Part shown: positions 25,906 to 33,996 of the stretch, in pieces | Layout: each line of letters starts with the position of its first letter | How positions within the stretch are numbered: position 1 is the first letter of the stretch | Source of the DNA: Winogradskyella haliclonae | GTDB taxonomy: Bacteria; Bacteroidota; Bacteroidia; Flavobacteriales; Flavobacteriaceae | NCBI RefSeq assembly: GCF_014635865.1 | Contig: NZ_BMDQ01000002.1 | Coordinates: 124,001-188,000, forward strand | Length of the DNA stretch: 64,000 nucleotides | Reading direction: 5' to 3' | Made by a program: the position numbers and the translations under genes | The notes under the pieces: model-generated | What the model saw: the letters and a program-made list of their open reading frames with translations, nothing else | The model's database searches: none | Told to the model about the DNA's origin: nothing

Positions 25906-27036
25906 ATGAAAACGAATAAGAATTACATATTAGTATTAATGCTTATAGCATTTATCACATCTTTAACATCTTTTAGCTTTGCACAAGTTCCAGATGATAG
26001 GTTTGTGGTTGTCTTAGATGCTGGTCATGGTGGTAGAGATCATGGTAATTTGGGCAATGGCTATAAAGAAAAGAATATATCGCTTAAGGTTATTTTAGAA
26101 TTAGGAAAAGAGCTTGAAAAGTTGGAAGGTGTTAAAGTTATTTACACCCGTAAGACCGATAAATTTGTTGATTTATGGAAACGTGCAGATATAGCTAACA
26201 AAGCTGATGCGGATTTGTTTGTATCTATTCATTGTAACTCTGTAGCTAATCCTAAGCCATACGGAACAGAAACATGGGTGTTAGGAGAAAAAAATACAGG
26301 TCGAAATTTTGAATTTGCAAAGCGTGAAAATGAAGTGATTTTTTTAGAGGAAGACTACGAAAAAAACTATGCTGGTTTTGACCCTAGTTCCCCAGAATCT
26401 ACTATTGCTATAGGGATTGAACAAGAAGTTTATGTTGAGCAAAGTATTCTTTTGGCCCGTAAAATTGAAGACGCATTTAAAAACAAAGTAAAGCGTAAGA
26501 GCAGAGGTCTAAAACAGAAAAGCTTGTTGGTTATTCGGAACACATACATGCCTAGTGTATTGGTTGAATTAGGATTTTTAACCAACAAAAAAGAAGGTGC
26601 GTTTTTAAACACAAAAACTGGTCAATCTAAAATGGCAAAAGCAATAAAAGAGGCCATTATTGACTATAAAAATGAATTAGACCAAAATATTGGCGAAAGT
26701 ATTTTTGTGGATGTAGATGAAGCCACAACGAAAACTGACACCATTGAAGCAGAGAAACAGACCACCCATGTTATAGAAGGTGTCACTTTTAAAGTTCAAA
26801 TAGCAGCGAGTTCAAAAAAGCTTGAAACAAAATCATATAATTTTAACGGTTTATCCGATATAAGCCGTGTAGAACTAGGTAAGCTTTACAAGTATTATTA
26901 TGGTGTAACATCCGATTATAATCAGGCAAAACTTCTTGAAGAAACTGCTAAATCCAAAGGCTATTCATCCTGTTTTATAGTAGCATATAAAAACGGAAAG
27001 CGAATTCCAGTAGAGGAGGCGCTTAAAAGTCGATAA
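25906..27036 (+). CDS. N-acetylmuramoyl-L-alanine amidase with SPOR-like C-terminus
   Basis: 376 aa with a signal peptide ending SFSFA (about residue 26). The Amidase_3 domain (about 33-250) has its zinc ligands at H41 in LDAGHGG, E55 in YKEKNI and H109 in SIHCNS, and the catalytic glutamate at E221 in VELGF. It cleaves the amide between MurNAc and the stem peptide, probably in daughter-cell separation. A C-terminal unit (about 290-370) begins TFKVQIAASSKKL and looks like a SPOR peptidoglycan-binding domain. The insertion around residues 125-175 is typical of Bacteroidota AmiC-like enzymes. The mlaD gene follows after 59 bases. Confidence 0.93.
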   Translation: MKTNKNYILVLMLIAFITSLTSFSFAQVPDDRFVVVLDAGHGGRDHGNLGNGYKEKNISLKVILELGKELEKLEGVKVIYTRKTDKFVDLWKRADIANKADADLFVSIHCNSVANPKPYGTETWVLGEKNTGRNFEFAKRENEVIFLEEDYEKNYAGFDPSSPESTIAIGIEQEVYVEQSILLARKIEDAFKNKVKRKSRGLKQKSLLVIRNTYMPSVLVELGFLTNKKEGAFLNTKTGQSKMAKAIKEAIIDYKNELDQNIGESIFVDVDEATTKTDTIEAEKQTTHVIEGVTFKVQIAASSKKLETKSYNFNGLSDISRVELGKLYKYYYGVTSDYNQAKLLEETAKSKGYSSCFIVAYKNGKRIPVEEALKSR

Positions 27037-27062
27037 AATAGAATACTTCTTAACTATTTTAT
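27033..27062 (+). terminator. Weak AT-only hairpin between the amidase and mlaD genes
   Basis: ATAAAATAG (27033-27041) pairs with CTATTTTAT (27054-27062) across a 12-base loop. With no G+C in the stem core it would at most attenuate read-through into mlaD. Confidence 0.3.
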
Positions 27063-27095
27063 TCCTAATTTTGTCAATAATCAAAGATCAAAACA

Positions 27096-28043
27096 TTGAA
27101 AATTTCTAGAGAAGTTAAAACTGCTGTACTCGTTATTTCTGGAGTACTTCTTTTCATATATCTTTTTAATTATCTCAAAGGTCAAGACTTATTCTCAGAT
27201 GAAGTAGAATTCTATACGGAGTTTGAATATAATGCATTGACAATGTCATCACCAGTTACCATAATGGGCAATGTTGTTGGCAAAGTAGAGGACATTAAAT
27301 ACGATTTTCAAACAGGTAAAACTAGAGTTGAATTTTCTGTTGACCCAAGATTGGAGTTTTCTAAAAGTTCAAAAATCCGTTTGTATGAAACTGGAATTAT
27401 GGGAGGTAATGCCTTGGCTGTAATAGATTCTAATGAAGGTATTAAAGCAAAAAAAGGCGATTTTATTCAATCTGAAATCCAACCAGGTCTAATTTCTTCA
27501 TTAAAAGATAATTTTTCAGGTTTAAGTACTAATCTAGACAAGACATTACGTTCTGCAGATACATTGATGGTAAGTCTTAATGGATTAGTAGCGGACGAAT
27601 CTGATGCTGGATTAAAAGCGACAATCAAAGAGCTTAATGCGACACTAAAATCATTCAAAAGTTTATCATATTCAATACAAGGTGTAGTGAAAGAGAATGA
27701 TAAAAAGATTGCTGCCACTTTAGAAAGCTTTAAAACTGCTAGTGCTAATCTTTCCATCTTATCTGAAGATTTGAAAAAGGCTGAGTTATCAAAAACTATT
27801 ACAGATTTTGACAAGACATTATTAAACATAAATTCTCTTTTAGAAAGCTTTGAAAAAGGAGAAGGTTCCTTAGGAAAACTTCTTAAAGATGACAAGTTGT
27901 ATAATAATCTTGAGGCTGCTTCTAAAGAAATGGAATTATTATTACTAGATATAAAATTACATCCTGCACGTTACAGACGAATTTTATCTAAAAAAGAAAT
28001 TCCTTACGAAGCACCTACTGAAGAACAAAAACAAAAGAATTAA
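27096..28043 (+). CDS. MlaD/MCE-domain lipid-transport protein
   Basis: 315 aa starting at a TTG (MKISREVKTAVLV). One membrane helix (about residues 10-27) anchors a periplasmic MCE domain (about 37-115) with SSPVTIMGNVVGKVEDI and GIMGGNALAV. A long helical tail (about 130-285) with LDKTLRSADTLM and SLLESFEKGEGSLGKLL follows. MCE proteins form hexameric rings that carry phospholipids between the membranes. No MlaE permease or MlaF ATPase gene is next to it, so its partners lie elsewhere. It begins an apparent operon that runs through the Fe-S genes to 32096. Confidence 0.92.
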   Translation: MKISREVKTAVLVISGVLLFIYLFNYLKGQDLFSDEVEFYTEFEYNALTMSSPVTIMGNVVGKVEDIKYDFQTGKTRVEFSVDPRLEFSKSSKIRLYETGIMGGNALAVIDSNEGIKAKKGDFIQSEIQPGLISSLKDNFSGLSTNLDKTLRSADTLMVSLNGLVADESDAGLKATIKELNATLKSFKSLSYSIQGVVKENDKKIAATLESFKTASANLSILSEDLKKAELSKTITDFDKTLLNINSLLESFEKGEGSLGKLLKDDKLYNNLEAASKEMELLLLDIKLHPARYRRILSKKEIPYEAPTEEQKQKN

Positions 28044-28051
28044 ATCATTAC

Positions 28052-29362
28052 ATGGACTATTTATCAAATATAATTTTTGCAGTAATCCTTATTGCTGGCG
28101 TAGGTTATTTTGTCAGAAACATCAAAAAACTTATTCGAAACATAAAACTTGGTCATGATATAGATACAAGTGATAATAAAAACCAGCGTTGGAAAAGCAT
28201 GGCACGCATAGCTCTAGGGCAAAGCAAAATGGTGGTACGTCCTGTTGCTGGTTTTCTGCATATTATCGTATATGTTGGTTTTGTGATTATAAATATCGAA
28301 GTTTTAGAAATAATAATTGATGGTCTTTTTGGCACGCATCGTGTAGGTTTAAAAGTGCTTCCAGAATCTGTATATGGGTTTCTGATTGGGTGTTTTGAAG
28401 TCCTAGCTGTACTTGTTTTAGTGTCGGTTATTGTGTTTTGGTTAAGACGTAATGTCATCAATCTTAAACGCTTTTTAAGCTCTGAAATGAAAGGTTGGCC
28501 TAAGAATGACGGTAATATTATATTGTATTTTGAAGTTGTTTTAATGTGTTTGTTCTTAGTAATGAATGCGACAGATATTACCTTTCAAAATATGAATGCT
28601 GGAAATGTAGTTTCACAATTTATTTCGCCATTATTTGGAGACAATTCCGATACGCTCCATCTTATTGAGCGCAGTGCTTGGTGGTTACATATTATTGGCA
28701 TCTTAATCTTCTTAAACTATCTATACTTTTCAAAGCATTTACACATTTTACTAGCGTTTCCAAATACATACTATGGAAAGTTAACACCAAAAGGACAGTT
28801 CAATAATCTTGAAGCTGTTACCAATGAGGTAAAGCTAATGATGGATCCAAATGCAGACCCGTTTGCTGCTCCTGCAGAAGATGATAATGCTGAAGAGCCT
28901 GCAAAGTTTGGCGCTAGTGATGTTATGGATTTAAATCGCATTCAGTTACTTAATGCCTATACCTGTACAGAATGTGGGCGTTGTACTAGCGAATGTCCAG
29001 CGAATCAAACTGGTAAAAAATTATCGCCTCGTAAGATTATGATGGATACTCGCGATCGTCTTGCAGAAGTTGGTAAAAATATAGATGCTAATGGTGGAGC
29101 GTTTAAAGATGACGGTAAGCAATTATTAGGTGATTATATTACAAAAGAAGAATTATGGGCGTGTACAACTTGCAATGCCTGTGTCGAAGCTTGTCCTGTA
29201 AGTATAGACCCATTGTCTATTATCATTGAAATGCGTCGTTATTTGGTGATGGAAGAAAGTGCTGCACCAATGGAGCTAAATAATATGATGACCAATATCG
29301 AAAACAATGGTGCGCCATGGCCATATAATCAACAAGACCGTTTGAATTGGGTAAACGAATAA
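28052..29362 (+). CDS. Membrane-bound (4Fe-4S) ferredoxin-type oxidoreductase subunit
   Basis: 436 aa. The N-terminal half has five hydrophobic segments (about residues 3-20, 67-92, 105-130, 152-172 and 207-225), resembling a membrane redox domain. The C-terminal half has two [4Fe-4S] motifs: CTECGRCTSECP near residue 307 and CTTCNACVEACP near residue 371. Together with the cysteine-rich CCG-domain protein at 30001 it resembles the HdrC/HdrB or GlpC-type pairs that pass electrons between a quinone pool and a soluble donor. The partner dehydrogenase is not evident. It starts eight bases after mlaD. Confidence 0.88.
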   Translation: MDYLSNIIFAVILIAGVGYFVRNIKKLIRNIKLGHDIDTSDNKNQRWKSMARIALGQSKMVVRPVAGFLHIIVYVGFVIINIEVLEIIIDGLFGTHRVGLKVLPESVYGFLIGCFEVLAVLVLVSVIVFWLRRNVINLKRFLSSEMKGWPKNDGNIILYFEVVLMCLFLVMNATDITFQNMNAGNVVSQFISPLFGDNSDTLHLIERSAWWLHIIGILIFLNYLYFSKHLHILLAFPNTYYGKLTPKGQFNNLEAVTNEVKLMMDPNADPFAAPAEDDNAEEPAKFGASDVMDLNRIQLLNAYTCTECGRCTSECPANQTGKKLSPRKIMMDTRDRLAEVGKNIDANGGAFKDDGKQLLGDYITKEELWACTTCNACVEACPVSIDPLSIIIEMRRYLVMEESAAPMELNNMMTNIENNGAPWPYNQQDRLNWVNE

Positions 29363-29367
29363 GCTGT

Positions 29368-29997
29368 ATGATAAAGAATGTAAAAAAAATACTATCAATC
29401 CTTTTAATCTCAAGTATATCATGCTTTGCTTCTGCTCAAGATGAAACATTATCTGAAATGACTGAGTTAATGTTTAAAAACACAAATGAAAGAAACTTTG
29501 AAGCACTTTTGAACATGACCTATCCAAAAATATATGATATGGTTCCAAAAGAGACAATGAAAAACATGTTTGTTTCCATGTTTGAAGGTACTGATGAGAT
29601 GTCTATTGACTTACCTAAACTAGACCCAGAGTATACTTTATCTGAAACATTCACTGATGAAGATTCAAAAACAGATTATGCTTTCTTAACGTACGATATG
29701 TCCATGTCTATGACTTTTAAACAGGAAAGTTTTGATAAAGAAGGTCAAGATTTGATGGTTAAGATGTTTAAGGTTCAAGGAATGGATGCTACATTTGAGA
29801 CGGATAGCAAGGTCAATGTTTCTGCTCCTAACAGAATGGTCATTTTTCTAAACAATGAAACCTCAAATAATAAATGGACTATGCTAAACTATGATGCAAA
29901 TTCTCCAATTTTTGTAGACCTACTACCTGTGGGAGTCATTGAAAAATCTAAAGATTACCATCAAAGCATAATGCTAGAAGCAAAGAAAAAGAACTAA
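29368..29997 (+). CDS. Secreted protein of unknown function inserted between Fe-S genes
   Basis: I place the start at the ATG at 29368 (209 aa); an in-frame TTG at 29347 lies inside the preceding gene. A signal peptide ends FASAQ near residue 26. The mature part is rich in methionine and acidic residues (LSEMTELMFKNTNERNFEAL) and may have an NTF2-like or SnoaL-like alpha+beta shape; I do not recognise it. It lies five bases after one Fe-S gene and three before the next, so it is part of the operon even though its product is exported. Confidence 0.75.
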   Translation: MIKNVKKILSILLISSISCFASAQDETLSEMTELMFKNTNERNFEALLNMTYPKIYDMVPKETMKNMFVSMFEGTDEMSIDLPKLDPEYTLSETFTDEDSKTDYAFLTYDMSMSMTFKQESFDKEGQDLMVKMFKVQGMDATFETDSKVNVSAPNRMVIFLNNETSNNKWTMLNYDANSPIFVDLLPVGVIEKSKDYHQSIMLEAKKKN

Positions 29998-30000
29998 GAC

Positions 30001-30789
30001 ATGAGTGAGCAACTAAAAGTGCCAACAATGGCAGAATATATGGCAGAAGGCAAACAACCAGAAATTTTATTTTGGGTTGGTTCTGCCGGTAGTTATGATG
30101 ATAGAGCAAAAAAGATTACTAAAGCTTTTGTAAAGCTTTTAAATAATGCAAATGTAGATTTTGCGGTTTTAGGAGCAGAAGAAAGTAACACAGGAGATGT
30201 TGCTAAGCGTGCTGGTAATGAATTCTTATTTCAGATGCAAGCCATGATGAACATCGAAGTGCTTAATGCCTACGAAGTAAAACGCATTGTGACTTGCGAC
30301 CCACACTCTTTTAATTGTCTTAAAAACGAATATCCAGGACTTGGCGGAGTTTACGATGTTATTCATCATACCCAATACATCAAAGAGTTAATAGATGCTG
30401 GTCGACTATCTGTAAAGGGAGATACCTATAAAGGTAAACGTATTACATTTCATGACCCTTGTTATTTAGGACGTGCTAACAATGAATTTGATGCACCGCG
30501 TAATGTACTTCAAAATACTAATGCTACTTTGGTTGAAATGAAAAAGCACAAGCGTACAGCATTATGTTGTGGCGCTGGAGGTGCACAGATGTTTAAAGAG
30601 CCAGAAAAAGGAGATAAAGATGTTAATGTACTAAGAACTGAACAAGCTTTAGAAACTACTCCTGATATTATTGCTACTGGTTGCCCTTATTGCAACACGA
30701 TGATGACGGATGGCATAAAGGCTAAAGAGAAAGAAGATAGTATCACTGTTTTGGATGTTGCAGAACTTATTGCAAACGACCAAGATTAG
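30001..30789 (+). CDS. Cysteine-rich (CCG-domain) Fe-S oxidoreductase subunit
   Basis: A 262-aa soluble protein of the HdrB/GlpC/LutA-type CCG family. Cysteine motifs are CDPHSFNC near residue 100, DPCYLGR near 155, LCCGAGGAQM near 184 and GCPYC near 222, which together can hold a non-cubane or [4Fe-4S] centre. The extra sequence before the first motif (FWVGSAGSYDDRAKKI) is usual in Bacteroidota. It is the obvious partner of the membrane Fe-S protein at 28052. The physiological electron donor is unknown. Confidence 0.9.
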   Translation: MSEQLKVPTMAEYMAEGKQPEILFWVGSAGSYDDRAKKITKAFVKLLNNANVDFAVLGAEESNTGDVAKRAGNEFLFQMQAMMNIEVLNAYEVKRIVTCDPHSFNCLKNEYPGLGGVYDVIHHTQYIKELIDAGRLSVKGDTYKGKRITFHDPCYLGRANNEFDAPRNVLQNTNATLVEMKKHKRTALCCGAGGAQMFKEPEKGDKDVNVLRTEQALETTPDIIATGCPYCNTMMTDGIKAKEKEDSITVLDVAELIANDQD

Positions 30790-30791
30790 TT

Positions 30792-30983
30792 ATGAATACT
30801 GCGGACAAACAAATGCTTAAGGTCGCCTTAAGAAATGGTGTGTTGTTTACAGTTATTCTTTTGGTAATCAGCTATTTTAAAAACGGATTAATTAATTATA
30901 AGTGGATACCACTTTGGTTCTTGTTCTTTGCTGGAACTGGTGCACTCCGCTATTATTATCAAAATAAAAAAACAAATGAATAG
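30792..30983 (+). CDS. Small two-helix membrane protein
   Basis: 63 aa with two hydrophobic segments (about residues 13-29 and 36-52) and a positively charged C-terminus (QNKKTNE). It starts two bases after the CCG gene and its last eight bases overlap the start of the next gene, so it belongs to the operon. The function is unknown; it may help place the Fe-S complex at the membrane (inference). Confidence 0.65.
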   Translation: MNTADKQMLKVALRNGVLFTVILLVISYFKNGLINYKWIPLWFLFFAGTGALRYYYQNKKTNE

Positions 30984-31614
30984 ATTATTATTTTTCGCCC
31001 TTTTTGCATTTTCAATTTTTATCACTAATGCTCAAGACAAAACTAAAGATGAGATTTTACAACTTATAGCAGATGATACATGCAAGTGTATTGCTACAAG
31101 TGATGTAAAAGAAAAAAAGACTATGAAAGAGAAAGAGTTAGCACTTGGCGTATGTCTTATTAAAAGTTATGGCGTTAGAAAAAAAGAGAGTAGCTATTTT
31201 GAGAAAAATCCTCAAGTCGATTTTGAAGCCTTAGGAGAAGAAGTTGGTGTTTTAATGGTGGGTACATGTGGTGAAGATTTTATGGCACTTTTTAATGAAG
31301 AAGAACTTGGCGAGTACATAGAGGATTATGCAGATGATTCTTCACAGCTATCTTACACAAGTGGTAATGTTTTGAGTTTGGATGTCACATTAGTTTCAAT
31401 GGAAAATAATATTGTATCCTCTATAACAATGACTGATGATTTTGATAAGTCACATACGTTTATCATTATCAATGAGTTTAATGGAGCTGATCAATTAAAG
31501 AAATCTAATTTTGGCAAGCAATTTTATGTGGAATACCAAGAATTGGACATCTATGATTTAAGTGAAAAACGATATGTGAAAAAGAAAGTTTTAAAATCTA
31601 TTAATAGAAAATAA
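30976..31614 (+). CDS. Secreted protein of unknown function in the Fe-S operon
   Basis: 212 aa from the ATG at 30976, which overlaps the preceding stop by eight bases. A signal peptide ends ITNAQ near residue 20. The mature N-terminal part has cysteines in DDTCKCIATS, LGVCLIK and GTCGEDF, so disulfides or metal binding are possible. The C-terminal 80 residues look like a beta-rich domain (VTLVSMENNIVSSITM). I do not recognise the family. The start is chosen because it gives a proper signal peptide; the longer upstream frame does not. Confidence 0.75.
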   Translation: MNRLLFFALFAFSIFITNAQDKTKDEILQLIADDTCKCIATSDVKEKKTMKEKELALGVCLIKSYGVRKKESSYFEKNPQVDFEALGEEVGVLMVGTCGEDFMALFNEEELGEYIEDYADDSSQLSYTSGNVLSLDVTLVSMENNIVSSITMTDDFDKSHTFIIINEFNGADQLKKSNFGKQFYVEYQELDIYDLSEKRYVKKKVLKSINRK

Positions 31615-32096
31615 TGCTAGTAGATTTCGATACACTTCCCGAAGAATCACGTGTTTGGATATATCAGGCAAATCGTTCATTCTCAGAAACTGAAATTTCT
31701 GAAATTGAAGAGAAGCTAAATGTCTTTATTCAAGCATGGACTGCTCACGGACAAGATTTGCAAGCCGGCTTTAAAATTGTATATAAGCGTTTTATTGTTA
31801 TCGCCTTAAACCAGAGTTTAAATATTGCAACAGGTTGCTCTATAGATGCTTCAGTACATTTTATTCAAGATTTAGAAAAGACATATAATGTTGATTTAAT
31901 GGATAAGATGAATGTGTCCTACAAGCAAGGTGAGTTTATAGCTCATAAGTCCTTGATTGAATTCAAAAAAATGGCAAAACAAAAAGCGGTGTCAAAAAAA
32001 ACAATTGTATTCAATAATTTGGTGACTAATATCGCAGAATTCAAAGAAAACTGGGAAGTACCTGCTAGTGAGAGTTGGCACAATAGATTTCTGTAA
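31614..32096 (+). CDS. Conserved protein often mislabelled 'ABC transporter ATPase'
   Basis: 160 aa, soluble, starting in a TAATG overlap with the previous stop. Typical stretches are LPEESRVWIYQANRSF, FIQAWTAHG and CSIDASVHFIQDLE, the last with a conserved-looking cysteine and histidine. I recall close relatives in many Bacteroidota carrying the name 'ABC transporter ATPase', but there is no Walker A, Walker B or signature motif here, so that name is not supported. It is the last gene of the operon that begins with mlaD. Confidence 0.8.
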   Translation: MLVDFDTLPEESRVWIYQANRSFSETEISEIEEKLNVFIQAWTAHGQDLQAGFKIVYKRFIVIALNQSLNIATGCSIDASVHFIQDLEKTYNVDLMDKMNVSYKQGEFIAHKSLIEFKKMAKQKAVSKKTIVFNNLVTNIAEFKENWEVPASESWHNRFL

Positions 32097-32122
32097 TTAA
32101 AGATTTCTTAGTCATATCTCAT

Positions 32123-32130
32123 TATTTTTG
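32123..32130 (+). promoter_or_regulatory. -10 element TATTTTTG upstream of serB
   Basis: A TAnnTTTG match 81 bases before the GTG start at 32212, leaving a fairly long untranslated leader without an evident riboswitch. Confidence 0.45.
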
Positions 32131-32211
32131 TAAAATTCACAATTCATTTTTCTTTTATTATTTATGGAGATTAAGCATATTTACACTTCTTAAATAATCA
32201 ATCTGTATTTA

Positions 32212-33435
32212 GTGGCAAAAGATATTTTCTTATTAAATATTTCAGGTCAAGATAAGCCTGGATTAACTTCAGGTTTGACTAGTGTTTTAGCGCAATACGG
32301 TGCAAAAATATTAGATATTGGTCAAGCCAATATTCACGATACCTTATCTTTAGGTATGATGTTCGAGATAGAGTCTGGTCCTAAATCTTCTGCGGTACAA
32401 AAAGACTTATTGTTTAAAGCCTATGAGTTAGGGATTACCGCAAAATTCAAACCCATTTCCTTAGACGATTATGAGCATTGGGTCAATTTACAAGGAAAAG
32501 ATCGTTACATCGTCACTATTTTAGGTGAAAAATTGGCAGCAGAACAAATTTCTAAAGTCACTAATGTCATATCAGAAAAAGGTTTAAATATTGACTCTAT
32601 TAAACGGTTGACAGGTAGACTTTCATTAGTAAGAACGGAAGAATATCCAAGGGCATCTATTCAATTGTCCATTCGTGGGAGAATTGATAATAAAACTGAG
32701 TTGACTGAAAAATTTATGCAAATCTCACATGATTTAGATGTAGATATTGCATTTCAAGAAGATAATATTTTTAGACGTAATAGACGTTTAGTATGCTTTG
32801 ATATGGATTCAACTCTAATTCAGACAGAGGTTATTGATGAGTTGGCTGAATTAGCTGGAGTGGGTAATGAAGTAAGAGCAATAACAGAATCTGCAATGCA
32901 AGGAGAGATAGACTTTAATGAAAGTTTTAAAAGGCGTATGAAGCTTCTCAAAGGACTCTCAGAAGATGTGCTGCAACAAGTTGCAGAAAATTTGCCTATT
33001 ACTAAAGGTGCTAGACGATTAGTGGACACATTACACAGTTATGGGTTTAAAACTGCAATACTTTCTGGAGGATTCACATATTTTGGCAACTATCTTAAAG
33101 AGAAGCTAGATATAGATTACGTTTATGCTAACGAGCTAGAAATTAAAGACGGACTCCTCACAGGAAGCTATATTGGCGATATTGTAGACGGAAATAAAAA
33201 AGCAGAATATTTACAATTACTTGCAGATAAAGAAGGTATAGATATTAGCCAAACTATTGCTGTTGGTGATGGCGCTAACGATTTGCAAATGCTTAATCTG
33301 GCAGGTTTGGGTATTGCATTTCACGCAAAACCAAAGGTTAAGGATAATGCACAAAGTTCAATCTCTAGTATTGGTTTAGATGGTGTACTATATCTCTTAG
33401 GCTATCATGATCGACATATAGACTTACTAGATTAG
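32212..33435 (+). CDS. serB: Phosphoserine phosphatase with N-terminal ACT domains
   Basis: 407 aa, starting at GTG (MAKDIFLLNISGQDKPGLTS). Residues 1-175 hold two ACT-like regulatory units; the first has the glycine-rich SGQDKPGLTSGL. The HAD-type phosphatase domain (about 190-395) has motif I FDMDSTLIQTE with catalytic D197 and D199, motif II LSGGFTYF, a lysine in DGNKKAEYL and motif III VGDGANDLQML. It performs the last step of serine synthesis. The stop is directly followed by the stop of the convergent gene with no spacer. Confidence 0.95.
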   Translation: MAKDIFLLNISGQDKPGLTSGLTSVLAQYGAKILDIGQANIHDTLSLGMMFEIESGPKSSAVQKDLLFKAYELGITAKFKPISLDDYEHWVNLQGKDRYIVTILGEKLAAEQISKVTNVISEKGLNIDSIKRLTGRLSLVRTEEYPRASIQLSIRGRIDNKTELTEKFMQISHDLDVDIAFQEDNIFRRNRRLVCFDMDSTLIQTEVIDELAELAGVGNEVRAITESAMQGEIDFNESFKRRMKLLKGLSEDVLQQVAENLPITKGARRLVDTLHSYGFKTAILSGGFTYFGNYLKEKLDIDYVYANELEIKDGLLTGSYIGDIVDGNKKAEYLQLLADKEGIDISQTIAVGDGANDLQMLNLAGLGIAFHAKPKVKDNAQSSISSIGLDGVLYLLGYHDRHIDLLD

Positions 33436-33843
33436 TTATTTATATCCATTAAATCCTTTTGGTTTGAGTATAGCAAATTCATTTTTGTTAATCCATTTAA
33501 ATGTCCAAACACTTTCAAATTTACTAGATTGATCAAATACAATTTGATTTTTATCTTTAGAAATAGTATACATGCCTTTATAGCTTCTTCGAGAATTGTC
33601 ATTTCCGCATCTTCTGACTAAACCAGAATGTTTTAAGAATATGCCATTGGGTTTAAACTCTATTTTAGAACTAAAATCCTTTTTGTTAGTACGCTTATAG
33701 ATCAGAATACTATTCCCATTCGATTTAATTGTTTTATTTACAAGCCAATAACCAATTAATTTAGACTCTGAAATACTTTTACGATTTTGACCTAATACAT
33801 TTAATATAAATAATAGACTAAATAGTAGTAAAACTTTTTTCAT
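33436..33843 (-). CDS. Small secreted protein, lipocalin-like in outline
   Basis: 135 aa from the ATG at 33843; a GTG 15 bases upstream is less likely. The signal peptide ends VLGQ near residue 18. The mature protein has the pattern LIGYWLVNKT, then beta-strand-like segments with IEFKPNGIFLK and WTFKWINKNEFAIL. It resembles the short flavobacterial lipocalin-like proteins that begin with a G-x-W motif. The function is unknown. It converges on serB with abutting stop codons and no terminator. Confidence 0.7.
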   Translation of the reverse strand: MKKVLLLFSLLFILNVLGQNRKSISESKLIGYWLVNKTIKSNGNSILIYKRTNKKDFSSKIEFKPNGIFLKHSGLVRRCGNDNSRRSYKGMYTISKDKNQIVFDQSSKFESVWTFKWINKNEFAILKPKGFNGYK

Positions 33844-33996
33844 AGTATAAAGCTTCACAAATATTATTCCATTTAAAAATTGTTTACTTGTTAATTAATG
33901 TCTTTATAAATCTATCATAAAGTCTTTTTACTTGTTGGTTTTTATGCTAATTTGCCATAGTATTCGTTATAGATTTAATACTATAAAAACAAATTC

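Noticed and set aside
27467..27895. 142-codon minus-strand frame inside mlaD
   Set aside because: It lies fully within a well-supported MlaD gene; its composition is that of an antisense shadow.
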